This document shows, piece by piece, positions 8,666 through 18,632 of a stretch of DNA of 64,000 bases; position 1 is the stretch's first letter; the number at the start of each line of letters is the position of its first letter. The notes beneath the pieces were generated by a model. The model made no database searches. It was not told the DNA's origin and was given only the letters and a program-made list of their open reading frames with translations. The position numbers and the translations under genes were made by a program. The DNA is from Actinoplanes palleronii (lineage in GTDB: Bacteria; Actinomycetota; Actinomycetes; Mycobacteriales; Micromonosporaceae): positions 186,001-250,000 of the forward strand of contig NZ_BOMS01000009.1 of the NCBI RefSeq assembly GCF_016862315.1, written 5' to 3'.

Positions 8666-9989
8666 GGACGTTCAGGCGTTCCCGGTCGGCGGTCAGGTAG
8701 GACGCGAAGACCCCGGCCGGGTCCCGGTGCGCGCGGATCTCCTCGAGCCGGCGGTAGTGCTCGCCGGAGAGGAACCGGTCCTGCCGGCCGGTGAAGTCGG
8801 TGTCGCCGAGGTAGACGCCGGTGCCGTGCCGGGCGAGGTCGGCGGTCCGCTCGTGCACCCACGTCCGGTACTTCTCGTCGTCCGCCGGGTCGGCGTAGAT
8901 CGCGTAGGTGGCGATGTACACGTTGCCCTGCACCGAGAACGCCATGTCGGGCAGCTCGTGATCGGGCGCCCAGCCGTACCAGATGGCGAACGAGTGCTCG
9001 GTGTCCAGCTCGCGCCAGAGCCGGCTGAGCAGCGGTTCCAGGACGTCGGCCGGGGCGTCGGTCCAGGTGCAGTCGACCGCGTACCGGTAACCCTCCGGGC
9101 TCTGCTCGGCCTGCGCCACGCACTCCTGCGCGATCGAGGTCGGCCCGGTGACCCGGCTGCGCTCCTTGCCCGCCAGCGGTCCGTCGCCGAAGACCCGCAG
9201 CAGCGCGGCCGCCTCGTCGTCGGAGCCGGCCATCACCGTGGTGTGCAGCAGCAGGGTGGTCTCGCCGGGCAGCCGGGTCGCGGCCAGGACCGGTTCGATC
9301 CGCCGGTCCAGGCCGGGCAGCAGGTCGTGCAGCCAGCCGAGCAGCACGGCGGCGTCGTCCGGGTGGAACGTCCGGGTGTCGTGCCACATCACCGCCGGCG
9401 CTTCGTAGGTCCGCAGGTGGAACGCGGTCACGATGCCGGGGAAGCCCGGTCCGGCACCGCGGGCCGCCCAGTAGAGGTCGCTGTGCTGCTCGCTGTCCGC
9501 GTGGACCTGCTCGCCGTCCGCGGTGACCACGTCGACGGCCACCACGCTCTCGCAGGCCCAGCCCATCCGGCGGCCGTTCCAGCCCTGCCCGCCCTGAAGC
9601 AGGTAACCGCCGAGCCCGACCTCGGGGCAGTGCCCGCCCGGGAACGCGCGGCCGCGCTCGGCGAGGAACGGTGCCAGGTCGAGGCCGCCGCGCACCGCCG
9701 GACCGGCGATCACCACGCCGGTCGCCGGGTCGTAGTCGAGCCGGTTCAGCCGCTCCAGGTCGATCAGCAGCGCGTCGTCGCGCAGGCTCCACGCCGCCCA
9801 GGAGTGCCCGCCCGAGCGGACGCTCACGGTCAGGTTCTCGGCGCGGGCCCGGCGCACCCCGGCCGCCACCTGGTCCGCGTCGGCCGGCCGCAGGATCGCC
9901 GCCGGGTAGCGCTCCGGGTGCCGGTCGTTGAAGATCCGGCCGGTCCGGGCCGCTTCGTAGCCGTCGTCGCCGCGGCGGATCAGGGACAT
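8658..9989 (-). CDS. Secondary-metabolite FAD oxidoreductase (berberine-bridge type)
   Basis: This 443-residue protein belongs to the FAD-linked (PCMH) oxidoreductases. The N-terminal FAD domain contains VSVRSGGHSWAAWS, with the histidine that usually carries the 8-alpha flavin link, and GGHCPEVGLGGYLLQGGQGWNGRRMG. The second cysteine link of berberine bridge enzymes corresponds here to the C in GGHCPEVG, so bicovalent FAD is plausible. A short BBE tail ends it. I place the start at the ATG at 9989, which overlaps the GH1 stop by one base (TGATG) and has AGGGGG upstream. Such enzymes oxidise sugars or close rings. Sitting between a glycosidase and a VOC protein, it may act on the freed sugar or aglycone. 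Confidence 0.85.
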   Translation of the reverse strand: MSLIRRGDDGYEAARTGRIFNDRHPERYPAAILRPADADQVAAGVRRARAENLTVSVRSGGHSWAAWSLRDDALLIDLERLNRLDYDPATGVVIAGPAVRGGLDLAPFLAERGRAFPGGHCPEVGLGGYLLQGGQGWNGRRMGWACESVVAVDVVTADGEQVHADSEQHSDLYWAARGAGPGFPGIVTAFHLRTYEAPAVMWHDTRTFHPDDAAVLLGWLHDLLPGLDRRIEPVLAATRLPGETTLLLHTTVMAGSDDEAAALLRVFGDGPLAGKERSRVTGPTSIAQECVAQAEQSPEGYRYAVDCTWTDAPADVLEPLLSRLWRELDTEHSFAIWYGWAPDHELPDMAFSVQGNVYIATYAIYADPADDEKYRTWVHERTADLARHGTGVYLGDTDFTGRQDRFLSGEHYRRLEEIRAHRDPAGVFASYLTADRERLNVHD

Positions 9990-11197
9990 CACCAACCCCC
10001 TTTGTGTACGATCCGCGCGTACTCGGCGGCACTCGGTTTCGGCGTGCGCGCGAACGTGGCCCGGTCGACCTCGACCAGGCCGAGCTTGATGTCGTAGCCG
10101 AAGACCCACTCGAAGTTGTCGAGCAGGGTCCAGTGCAGGTAGCCGAGCACCGGCACCCCGTCGTCGATCGCGTCCCGCAAACCGGTGATCGACGGCTCGA
10201 GGAACGCCACGCGGGCGGTGTCGTCGTCGGTGGCCAGGCCGTGCTCGGTGACGAAGACCGGGACGCCGGTCTCGGCGTGCACGTACCGGACCGCGTTGCC
10301 CAGCGACGGCGGGTGCACGTCGGAGAACAGCTCCCCCGCGGCGTGCTCCGGGGGGACCAGGCCGTCGCCGTCGTAGCGGGCGCGCTCGTAGTTCTGCACC
10401 CCGACGAAGTCGTCGTCGCGCACGAGACGCAGCCACCGGCCGTACACCTCTGATCTTTTGCGGTCGCGGACCGCTGTCGTGCCCACCGCCTGGTCGTCGA
10501 CCACCGCGAGGCTCAGTCCGACCGGCAGGTCCGGGCGACGGGCCTTGATCGCCGCTTTCCCGGCGGTGTGCGCGGCGGCCATGCCGTCCTCGAGCGCGTC
10601 GAACTCCTCGGGCAGCGCGACGTTGGCGAGCCGGTAGCGCGGCACGCCGGCCGCCGCGCTCGCCGCGTCCAGGGTGGCCCGTTCCAGGTCGCGCACGAAG
10701 TCCGGCATCGGTACCCAGGACAGCAGGCGCGGCAGGTCCGGCTCGTTGAGCGTGATCGCGTACGCGATGGTGTCGCCGAACCGGTCCATCAGCACGCCGC
10801 AGTAGCGCGCGAAGAGCTCCGCCGAACCGGGGTCCAGCCAGCCGCCGCGCGCCGCGAACCAGTGCGGCGCCGTCATGTGGTTGAACGTCACCACCGGCGC
10901 GAGGCCCAGCTCGGCACACCGCTCGGCGATCGCCGCGTAGTGGTCCAGCGCCGCCGCGGAGAACTCCCCCTCGACCGGTTCGACCCGCGCCCACTCCACC
11001 GAGAACCGGTACGCGGTCAGGCCCATCCCGGCGACCAGGTCGAGGTCGTCGCGCCAGCGGGCCCAGCTGTCGCAGGCCGGCCCGGACGGCGTCCGGAAGA
11101 CGGTCGGCGAGACGCTCTCGGCGAACCACGTGTCGCTCGTGTCGTTGCCACCCTCGGTCTGGTGCCCGGACGTGGCGACGCCCCAGAGAAATGCCAT
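9989..11197 (-). CDS. Glycoside hydrolase family 1 beta-glycosidase
   Basis: This 402-residue (beta/alpha)8-barrel enzyme has the GH1 signatures FLWGVATSGHQTEG at the N-terminus, the acid/base E152 in TLNEPD, the nucleophile E318 in FVTEHG, and HWTLLDNFEWVFGYD near the C-terminus. The usual TENG is TEHG here. It lacks a signal peptide, so it acts in the cytoplasm, retaining configuration on beta-glycosides. AAGGA lies shortly before the ATG. It is the first gene of the four-gene operon, and the TnpB element lies directly upstream on the other strand. It would cut a glucoside or related conjugate for the FAD oxidoreductase encoded next. Confidence 0.88.
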   Translation of the reverse strand: MAFLWGVATSGHQTEGGNDTSDTWFAESVSPTVFRTPSGPACDSWARWRDDLDLVAGMGLTAYRFSVEWARVEPVEGEFSAAALDHYAAIAERCAELGLAPVVTFNHMTAPHWFAARGGWLDPGSAELFARYCGVLMDRFGDTIAYAITLNEPDLPRLLSWVPMPDFVRDLERATLDAASAAAGVPRYRLANVALPEEFDALEDGMAAAHTAGKAAIKARRPDLPVGLSLAVVDDQAVGTTAVRDRKRSEVYGRWLRLVRDDDFVGVQNYERARYDGDGLVPPEHAAGELFSDVHPPSLGNAVRYVHAETGVPVFVTEHGLATDDDTARVAFLEPSITGLRDAIDDGVPVLGYLHWTLLDNFEWVFGYDIKLGLVEVDRATFARTPKPSAAEYARIVHKGGW

Positions 11198-11249
11198 CAG
11201 AATCCTTCCGTGGGGGACCCTCAGCTTTTGGCTCAGCGTTGGGAAGAAG

Positions 11250-12502
11250 ACAGAACTACTGCCGAACTCGTCCTTGGGGATCGATATCTCGGCTGTATAT
11301 TTTTTCGGTGCCTACGGAGACGGTGCGCTACGCCTACCGGCTTCGGCCCGGCCGCCTGGCTGAGGCCGCACTGCTTGCCGAGTGGGGGCGTTGCCGCTGG
11401 CTGTGGAACGAAGCCGTCCACCAGCAGAAGACCCGCCGCAACCCGACCATGTGCAAATTGTCGAAATTGCTGACTCAGGCCCGGGCCGGCAAAGCCTGGC
11501 TTCGAGAGGGGTCGCAGGTCGCCCAGCAGCAGACACTGCGTACCTACATGGCAGCTCTGAGCTCCTCGTTCACAGTCAAAGGTCGCGGGAGACCAAAGGT
11601 CAAGAAACTCAAGAGGACCCTGCCGAGCCTTGAATACACCACTCACGGATTCCGGATCAAAGCCGGACGGCTGCGCCTCCCCGGCAAGGTCAGTATTCCG
11701 GTCGTCTGGTCGCGAGAGTTGCCGTCCGATCCGACCAGCGTCCGGGTCTACCAGGACAACCTCGGCCATTGGTATGCGTCCTTCGTAGTCAAACGCGAGA
11801 CGTTGACCCCGGCACCGGCGGACGGTTCCGCCATCGGCATCGACTGGGGCGTGAAAACCACTGCAACGACCACAGACACCCGGTTCGACCTGCCACACCT
11901 TGGCCACCGCAAGCGTTGCGCCGCAGAACGAGCGAAGGCCCAACGCAGGATGGCTCGACGACGTCGCCCGAGGGGTGTCACGCCGTCGAGAGGCTATCTG
12001 CGGGCAAAACGGCAGGCGGCCCGCATCGAAAAGAAAGCCGCCCGGCAGAACACCCATGACGCTCGCCAGTGGGCCACCAGCGTGGTCCAGCAACATCACC
12101 TCATAGCGGTCGAGGACTTCAAGCCGAAATTCCTGGCCAAGTCCCGCATGGCCCGCAAAGCAGCTGACGCCGCGATCGGGGCATGCAAACGAGAATTGAT
12201 CTACCGCGGCAAGCGGGCGGGCCGGAAGGTGGTGCTGGTGCCGCCCGCCTACACCACGATGACCTGTTCCGAATGCGGCGCGAGAGCCAAGCAACGCCTC
12301 GGACTCGGTATCCGCGTCTTCGACTGCGCGGCCTGCGGTTACACCGCAGACCGCGACGTCAACGCCGCGAGGACGATCCTCGCCACGGCAGAGCGTGTCC
12401 GTGCCAGTGCCGACGACATCAGACATTCGATCGCTTCCTCTCGGGACGGTGGATCGGATGCAGTCCGAGCTGGGAATCCCCTGGATCCGTCCAGTGGAGC
12501 CG
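11250..12502 (+). mobile_element. Solitary TnpB insertion element (IS200/IS605 or IS1341-like), ends uncertain
   Basis: A tnpB gene with no recognisable tnpA fills the gap between two minus-strand operons. The sequence just upstream of tnpB is AT-rich (TGTATATTTTTTCGG) compared with its surroundings. Neither end is defined: no terminal inverted repeats or target duplications are visible, as expected for this transposon class. The tnpB reading frame runs 32 bases into the 3' end of the ABC ATPase gene, so the right end probably lies close to 12495-12502. Confidence 0.45.
12400..12502 (+). ncRNA. Possible omega-RNA (guide scaffold) at the 3' end of tnpB
   Basis: In TnpB systems the guide RNA is made from the 3' end of the tnpB gene and the right transposon end. 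Here that region includes CTGGA-TCCG-TCCAG (12481-12494), a 5-base-pair hairpin with a four-base loop, and GGGAATCCC just before it. The boundaries are guesses; no promoter or processed end can be read. Confidence 0.3.
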
Positions 12503-13272
<770 letters not shown>

Positions 13273-13276
<4 letters not shown>

Positions 13277-14301
13277 CGGGTCACCTTCTTGTCGTCTTGC
13301 GCCGCGACGACCAGCCGGCGGGAGACCGTGGTGGACACCCATTTCTCCAGACCCAGCGACGCGAGCAGCAGCACCCCGGTCACCGCGGTCGCCCAGTACG
13401 GCTGGATGCCCTTGATGGTCAGCCCGTTCGCGATGGTGCCCAGGATCAGCGCGCCGACCAGCACCCGCGGCAGCGACCCGCGCCCGCCGGCGAGGGAGAC
13501 ACCGGCCAGCGCCACCGCGGTCAGCGCGTTGAAGATGATGCCCGGGTTGGCGGCCGGGTTCGCCTCGGTCACCAGCGCCGCCGTGACCAGGCCGCCGAGC
13601 GCCGCGCAGAACCCGCTGACCACGAAGCCGAGCACCTTGTACCGGTCGGCGTGGATGCCGGCCCGCCGGACCGCCTCGGCGTTGCCGCCGACCGCCATCA
13701 GCCGGATGCCGTCCCGGGTCCGGGTCAGGAACACCGTGCCGGCCACGAACAGTGCGGCGACCACCCAGACCGGCGCCGGGATCCCGGCGAACCGGTCGGT
13801 GCCGAGGAACATCAGCCCGGTCAGCCCCGGGATGGTGTACCCGCCGGCCAGCGCGGCGGCCAGCCCGGACAGCACCGACAACGACCCGATGGTCACGATG
13901 ATCGGGTTGAAGCCGCGCAGCGCGATCAGCCCGTTCAGCACACCGACCAGCACGCCGACGGCCAGCCCGGCGACGATGCCGAGACCCACCGGCACCCCGT
14001 GCGTCATCAGAGCGCCGCAGACGCAGCCGGCCATCGCGGCGGTGCCCGGGATGGACAGGTCGAGCGCGCCGCAGATGATGCCGACCGCGATCCCGGCCGC
14101 GAAGATCGCGGTCAGTGCCGCGGCGTTCGCGATCAGCAGCGCGTTGTCCAGGCTGGCGAAGTACGGGCTGGCCCACAGGCCGAAACCGATCAGCAGCGCG
14201 GCCCAGAGGACGAAGATGCCGCGGTCGCGGACGAACAGCAGCCCTCGGACACCGGCCGGGTCGGCGGTCTCCGCGATCGTTGGTTCTGCGGTCACTGTCA
14301 T
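13273..14301 (-). CDS. Sugar ABC importer permease (RbsC/XylH family)
   Basis: This 342-residue membrane protein has about ten hydrophobic segments and the BPD_transp_2 signature of the ribose/galactose permease class (GGNAEAVRRAGIHADRYK in the cytoplasmic loop, and GGRGSLPRVLVGALILG). The ATG at 14301 overlaps the stop of the binding protein (ATGA), and its own stop overlaps the ATPase start. It forms the channel of the importer; the sugar is unknown. Confidence 0.9.
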
Positions 14302-15275
14302 CCCTGCGCCGTGATGACCTTCTGCGGCACGATCAGGATCTGACCGTTCGCCTTCGGGTCGGCCTGCATCGCCACCAGGGTGTCGAAGGACTGCGCCATG
14401 TCCGCCTGGAACTGCAGCGCGACCGAGGCGTAGATCTTCCCGGACTTGACGTTCGCGAGCACCTCGTCGTTGCCGCCGAAGTCGGTCACGCACTGCGCCG
14501 TCTTCCCGGCCGCCGCGAACGCGCCGATCGCACCGAGCGCGCCCTCGTCGTTGGAGGCCATCACCGCCGACAGGCCGGGTTTGCCCTGCAGCACGTTGCC
14601 GATCTCGGTCTGCGCGCCGGCCCGGTCCTTGGCGACCACGGTCTGCACGATGCTGGCGCCGGGCGCGGTGGCCTTGAGCGCGGCCGCGGCGGCCTCCTCG
14701 AACTCCTTCTTGCCGGCCTGGCCCTCGGAGCTCTGTGCCGCGAGCACCTGGGCGGTGCCGCCCATCTTCTCGTTGACGCACTTGCCGAGCTGCTCGCCGA
14801 GGGCCTTGCCGCCGGCCGTGTAGTCGACGTAGTCGAACGTGACGCCCGGTTGCGGGCCGGTGAAGCCGTACTCGTCGGGGCGGCCGTTGACCAGCAGCGG
14901 GATGCCCTTGCCCTGCGCGGTCTTGATGATCGGCAGCATCGACGGCGGCGCCACCGCGAGGATCCAGCCGGCGCCGGCCCGCCCGGAGCCGAGCACCTCG
15001 CTCAGCTGCTGTGTCTGCTTGCTCGGGTCGAAGTTGGGGTCCTGGACGATGACCTCCCAGCCCTTGCCACCGGCGTAGCCCTTCACGCCCTCGGAAAGTC
15101 CTTTGAGGGCCGGCGGGGCGAGCGACAGGGGCGAGAAGACCAGGGTCTTGGGAAGGGCCGCGGAGGTGCCGGTGGTGGATCCACCGGACTCCGAGGCGTG
15201 ACTGCACGACGCCACCAGCAGCAGCGACGTGGCAAGGATGACGGCGCGCGAGGTGCGCGCAGGATGAGATGTCAC
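14298..15275 (-). CDS. Sugar-binding lipoprotein of the ABC importer (RbsB-like)
   Basis: This 325-residue protein has a lipoprotein signal (LLLVASC, lipobox cysteine at about 24), then a periplasmic-binding-protein type 1 fold that begins LVFSPLSLAPPALKGLSEG and contains the ligand-loop segments VNGRPDE and VMASNDEGALGA. The GTG start has GGAGGAG 8 bases upstream. As the first gene of the operon it binds a sugar or sugar-like ligand at the outer face of the membrane. A perfect 15-base palindrome lies 77 bases upstream and probably controls the operon. Confidence 0.88.
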   Translation of the reverse strand: MTSHPARTSRAVILATSLLLVASCSHASESGGSTTGTSAALPKTLVFSPLSLAPPALKGLSEGVKGYAGGKGWEVIVQDPNFDPSKQTQQLSEVLGSGRAGAGWILAVAPPSMLPIIKTAQGKGIPLLVNGRPDEYGFTGPQPGVTFDYVDYTAGGKALGEQLGKCVNEKMGGTAQVLAAQSSEGQAGKKEFEEAAAAALKATAPGASIVQTVVAKDRAGAQTEIGNVLQGKPGLSAVMASNDEGALGAIGAFAAAGKTAQCVTDFGGNDEVLANVKSGKIYASVALQFQADMAQSFDTLVAMQADPKANGQILIVPQKVITAQG

Positions 15276-15351
15276 GGCCGGACTCCTCCGTACGACGGAA
15301 CGAGAGCTATCGGACCGGTCCGGCCTCCCCGCAGGCCGTGCCGCATGGCAC

Positions 15352-15366
15352 TTTCACCAGGTGAAA
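15352..15366. promoter_or_regulatory. Perfect palindrome TTTCACCAGGTGAAA, candidate operator of the sugar importer
   Basis: TTTCACC-A-GGTGAAA is a perfect 15-base inverted repeat between the binding-protein gene (start 15275) and the stop of the next minus-strand gene (15405). Its size suits a dimeric repressor such as a GntR, LacI or ROK protein. No regulator gene is adjacent. A second palindrome, CGGACCGGTCCG, lies at 15311-15322. Confidence 0.6.
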
Positions 15367-15404
15367 ACGACTTTCTGTGTTGCTGATGGAAACGTAAACG
15401 ACAC

Positions 15405-16337
15405 TCACCGGGATGTCCAGGACCTCTCCAGGCCGTGCACCAGCGCGACCATGGCGTCGTGCGCGGGCGTGGGCACACCGACCCGGCGGCCCTCGTCCGC
15501 GATGCCGCCGTTGAGCACGTCGATCTCGGTCGGCCGCCGCGCCAGGACGTCCTGCAGCATCGACGGCCGGTGCCCGAACGCCTCCCGGATCGCCTCCTCG
15601 ACCGCCTCGGCGGGGTCGCTGGTCAGCGCGATTCCCGCCGCCCGGCACACCGCCCGCGCCTCCACGATCAAAATCTCCACTTGGGTACGCAGGGCAGGCT
15701 CGGTGCACACCTGCCCCACGGTGAGCCCGGTCAGCGCGGCGAGCGGACTGGTCGCCGCGTTGAACACGACCTTCGTCCACTGCGGACCCCGGGCGTCGTC
15801 GACCGCGTGTGACCGCAGGCCACCCTCGCTGAGCAGCCCGGCCAGCACCCCGATCTCGCCCGGGTACGCCGGCTGCGGCTCGAACGGCCCGAACCACGAG
15901 TCGCCGGGCGCGTCGTAGCGGACCGTGCCGGGTGCGGTGACCGCGCCGGCCGTGACGATGGTGCCGCGGATGACCCGGGGCACCACCTCGGCGATCAGCT
16001 CCTCGTTGCCGATGCCGTTCTGCACGCTGACCACCGCCGCGTCGGCCAGGGCGTGCCGGGCCGCGGTGACCGCCGCCCGGGTGTGCAGCGACTTGGTCGC
16101 CACGATCCCCAGCGCGCAGGGTGGCAGGCCGTCGGCGCTGGTCAGCGCGTGCACCGGCGCGGTGAAGGCGGCCTGGCCGGTCACCGTGAGACCGCCGGCG
16201 GCGATCGCCTCGACGTGGTCGCGCCACGGGTCGACCGCCCAGACCTCGACACCCGGAACGCGGGCGAGGTGGGCGGCGTAGAGGCTGCCGATGGCGCCGC
16301 AGCCGAGCACGGCGATCCGGAACGGGTCGGGGCTCAC
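15405..16337 (-). CDS. ApbA/PanE-family ketopantoate-reductase-like oxidoreductase
   Basis: The protein is 310 residues with the NADP-binding loop VLGCGAIGSLYAAHLA near the N-terminus and the conserved substrate-helix lysine in WTKVVFNAATSPLAAL (ketopantoate reductases use this KxxxN pattern). The GTG start at 16337 overlaps the upstream stop (GTGA), which fixes it. True panE genes usually sit with other coenzyme A genes. Here it follows a HbpS/GlcG protein, so it may reduce another 2-keto acid. Family assignment is firm; the substrate is not. Confidence 0.8.
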   Translation of the reverse strand: MSPDPFRIAVLGCGAIGSLYAAHLARVPGVEVWAVDPWRDHVEAIAAGGLTVTGQAAFTAPVHALTSADGLPPCALGIVATKSLHTRAAVTAARHALADAAVVSVQNGIGNEELIAEVVPRVIRGTIVTAGAVTAPGTVRYDAPGDSWFGPFEPQPAYPGEIGVLAGLLSEGGLRSHAVDDARGPQWTKVVFNAATSPLAALTGLTVGQVCTEPALRTQVEILIVEARAVCRAAGIALTSDPAEAVEEAIREAFGHRPSMLQDVLARRPTEIDVLNGGIADEGRRVGVPTPAHDAMVALVHGLERSWTSR

Positions 16338-17302
16338 GGCTTCACCACCTCGCGCAGCAGGGCCGCACAGGTGGCCGGGTTCGCGCCGCCCACGCCGATG
16401 CCGCCGACGATCCGGCCGTCCTCGGGCAGCGGCAGGCCGCCCGGGACCGCGAGCACCGGGACCGGGTGCAGGCCGGTGACCGCGGCGCCGTACCACTGGG
16501 CCGGCAGCTCGCTCGGGCAGCCGAACCGGGCGGCGGCGGCCGCGGTGCCGAGCGCGACCTCGACGCCACCGGCCGGCGCGTCGTCCATCCGGTCCTGCTG
16601 GATCGGGTCGCCGCCCCGGTCGGTCACGGCGACGCTGATCAGCAGGCCGCGCCGCCCGGCCTCGGCAAGCACCCGGTCGGCGAGGTCCCGGGCCCAGGCC
16701 AGCTCGGGCTGCCGGGACGCCGGCGGGGCGGGTCTCATCCCGAGGCTGTCCCCGGGCGGCACCACCAGGTCACCGAACCGTTGCGTCCAGCGGGCCAGGT
16801 CGTCGCCGTGCTGGCCGGCGTAGGGGACGCCGAGGGCGTACGCGATGAGGAGATCTTCGGGGTTGGCCGGCTGACCGTCGGCGCTGACCACCTCGGGGGC
16901 CACCCCCTCCGGCAGGAACGGGCTGACCGTCGCGCCGGACGCGGCGACCCCGGCGACCACCACGCCGTCCTCGTCGCGCACCGGGATCCCGCCGGCGCCG
17001 GGGAAGACCGCCTCCGGGCTGACCCGGACGAAGCCGTCCGCGATCGGCGCCGGCAGCGTGGTCATCCGGCGCAGGTGCTCCGAGCTGGGGATCTGCTGGG
17101 TCGCGGCGATCCAGGCCTTGGAACGGGCCCGGGCCATCCCGCCCGGTCCGCCGTGGTCGAGGCGGGACGCGGTGATCAGGGCGCCGCTCGCGCCGACCAC
17201 CGCGACGCCGCCCCGCAGACCGAGCTGCTCGGCCTTGTCGACGGCGCGGCGCACCAGCGCCCGGGCCGCGCGGAGCGATAGATCCTGGGGGTGAGGTGTC
17301 AT
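16334..17302 (-). CDS. Double-domain HbpS/GlcG-like protein
   Basis: Two copies of the HbpS/GlcG alpha/beta fold are joined in one chain of 322 residues. Copy 1 (about 5-150) includes GLRGGVAVVGASGALI and VFPGAGGIPVRDEDGVVVAGVAASG. Copy 2 (about 175-320) includes GLLISVAVTDRGGDPI and GGLPLPEDGRIVGGIGVGGANP. Single-domain relatives bind haem or accompany glycolate and cobalamin-related enzymes. I start it at the ATG at 17302 (MTPHPQD); an in-frame ATG at 17323 would add seven residues. It is translationally coupled to the reductase that follows. Why the domain is duplicated is unknown; one chain may mimic the usual dimer. Confidence 0.75.
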   Translation of the reverse strand: MTPHPQDLSLRAARALVRRAVDKAEQLGLRGGVAVVGASGALITASRLDHGGPGGMARARSKAWIAATQQIPSSEHLRRMTTLPAPIADGFVRVSPEAVFPGAGGIPVRDEDGVVVAGVAASGATVSPFLPEGVAPEVVSADGQPANPEDLLIAYALGVPYAGQHGDDLARWTQRFGDLVVPPGDSLGMRPAPPASRQPELAWARDLADRVLAEAGRRGLLISVAVTDRGGDPIQQDRMDDAPAGGVEVALGTAAAAARFGCPSELPAQWYGAAVTGLHPVPVLAVPGGLPLPEDGRIVGGIGVGGANPATCAALLREVVKP

Positions 17303-17386
17303 GGTGGACTCTTCCCACTGCATTCTCGACTAGCGAAAGCCACTATCGACAAGCTAGACCCAGGGTCCGGGGCGAGTCCAGGGCCG

Positions 17387-18559
17387 TCATCCGGGCCGGT
17401 CGGCGGCCTCGTGGCGCAGTACCCGGCCGGCCAGAACCGCGGCCAGCAGGAACAGGGCGGCCACGGTGAGCCAGGCCGGGCCGTAGCCGCAGTGGTCGGC
17501 GAGCAGGCCGAGCGGTACCGGCCCGGCCACGAATCCGGCGAAGAAGCCCAGCGACAGCAGCGCCGACGACGGGCCGAGCGGGCCGCAGCGCCGGTCCCGC
17601 ACGATCAGCACCATGGCGACCGCGTTCGCGCCGACCGCGGTGGCGCCGACCCCGACCGTGCCGGCCCACAGCGCACCCGGGCCGAGCCTGGCTGCGCTCC
17701 AGATCAGCAGCGCGGAGGCCGCGGCGCCGCCGGACAGCCGGCGCAGCAGCGGGCTGAGCAGCGGGAGCGCCGCCGCGTGCCGCGACCAGAGCAGGCGCGA
17801 GGCGACCCCGGCGACACCGAGCGCCGCGATCAGCACGGCCGAGACCGCCGGGCCCTGGTGCAACCGCTCCTGGCTGTAGAGCACGGTGAAGGTGGCCACC
17901 CCGGACACCCCGGAGCCGAGCGCGGCCAGGAAGACCATCAGCAGGCCCAGGTAGTGGTTGGGCCGGGCCGGGCGCCAGCTGAACGCCCGCCGGGCGAGCG
18001 GCCGGGCCGGCACCGCGGTGCCCGTCACGACCAGCGCGGCCACCGCCAGCGGCGCACCGGCCAGCAGCACCGCCCGCCAGCCGGCCAGCTCGGTCAGCAG
18101 CGGCGCGGCCAGACCGACCACCAGCGCCGAGAGCTGCACACCGGCCTGTTTGCGGCCGACCGCGCCGGCCCGGTCGGCCGGGCCGAGGCTCTCGGTGATC
18201 GCCAGGTTGGTGGCCGGGTTGGACATCGCCTGGCCGACCCCGCTGAGCACCATGGCGGCGACCAGCCCGGCGTACCCGGTGGCGAGTCCCATCAGCAGGA
18301 ACGCGCTCGCGGCGACCGCGAAGAGGGTGAACAGCGCGGCCCGGGCGCCGATCCGGTCGACCAGGCCGCCGGACCACAGCGACAGCACCGCGGCGGTGGC
18401 GAACACCGCGGCGGGCAAGGCGCCCAGCGCGGAACGGGAGACGCCGAACGTCGCGGTGATCTGCGCGCCGACCGCGCCGACCGAGTAGAGCACCGAGGTC
18501 GGCAACGCCATCGCCAGCACCAGCGCGGGGCCGAGCGAGCGGGCCCGCGCAGCGATCAT
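17387..18559 (-). CDS. Major facilitator superfamily transporter
   Basis: This 390-residue protein has about twelve hydrophobic segments. The intracellular loop motif GGLVDRIGARAAL between segments 2 and 3 corresponds to the MFS motif A (G-x-L-D-R-x-G-R). I start it at the ATG at 18559 because the gene would otherwise run into the end of leuA (stop 18633) with residues that have no membrane character. It lies on the minus strand between leuA and the HbpS-like gene. It is probably an exporter or uptake carrier for a small molecule; the specificity is unknown. Confidence 0.85.
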   Translation of the reverse strand: MIAARARSLGPALVLAMALPTSVLYSVGAVGAQITATFGVSRSALGALPAAVFATAAVLSLWSGGLVDRIGARAALFTLFAVAASAFLLMGLATGYAGLVAAMVLSGVGQAMSNPATNLAITESLGPADRAGAVGRKQAGVQLSALVVGLAAPLLTELAGWRAVLLAGAPLAVAALVVTGTAVPARPLARRAFSWRPARPNHYLGLLMVFLAALGSGVSGVATFTVLYSQERLHQGPAVSAVLIAALGVAGVASRLLWSRHAAALPLLSPLLRRLSGGAAASALLIWSAARLGPGALWAGTVGVGATAVGANAVAMVLIVRDRRCGPLGPSSALLSLGFFAGFVAGPVPLGLLADHCGYGPAWLTVAALFLLAAVLAGRVLRHEAADRPG

Positions 18560-18632
18560 CGAAGTCACCCTGTTCCTCGAACGAACTGGACTTCGACCGT
18601 AAACAGCCGCGGATCGGGTCGTACACCCCAGA

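Noticed and set aside
8658..11129. An open minus-strand frame of more than 800 codons through both the GH1 and FAD oxidoreductase genes
   Set aside because: Only the part below 9989 carries the oxidoreductase motifs; the rest is the out-of-frame strand of GH1, whose own frame has the catalytic NEP and TEHG motifs.
15405..16337. Call as panE of pantothenate synthesis
   Set aside because: The fold fits, but no pantothenate or CoA genes are adjacent and the partner is a HbpS/GlcG protein, so I kept the family name only.
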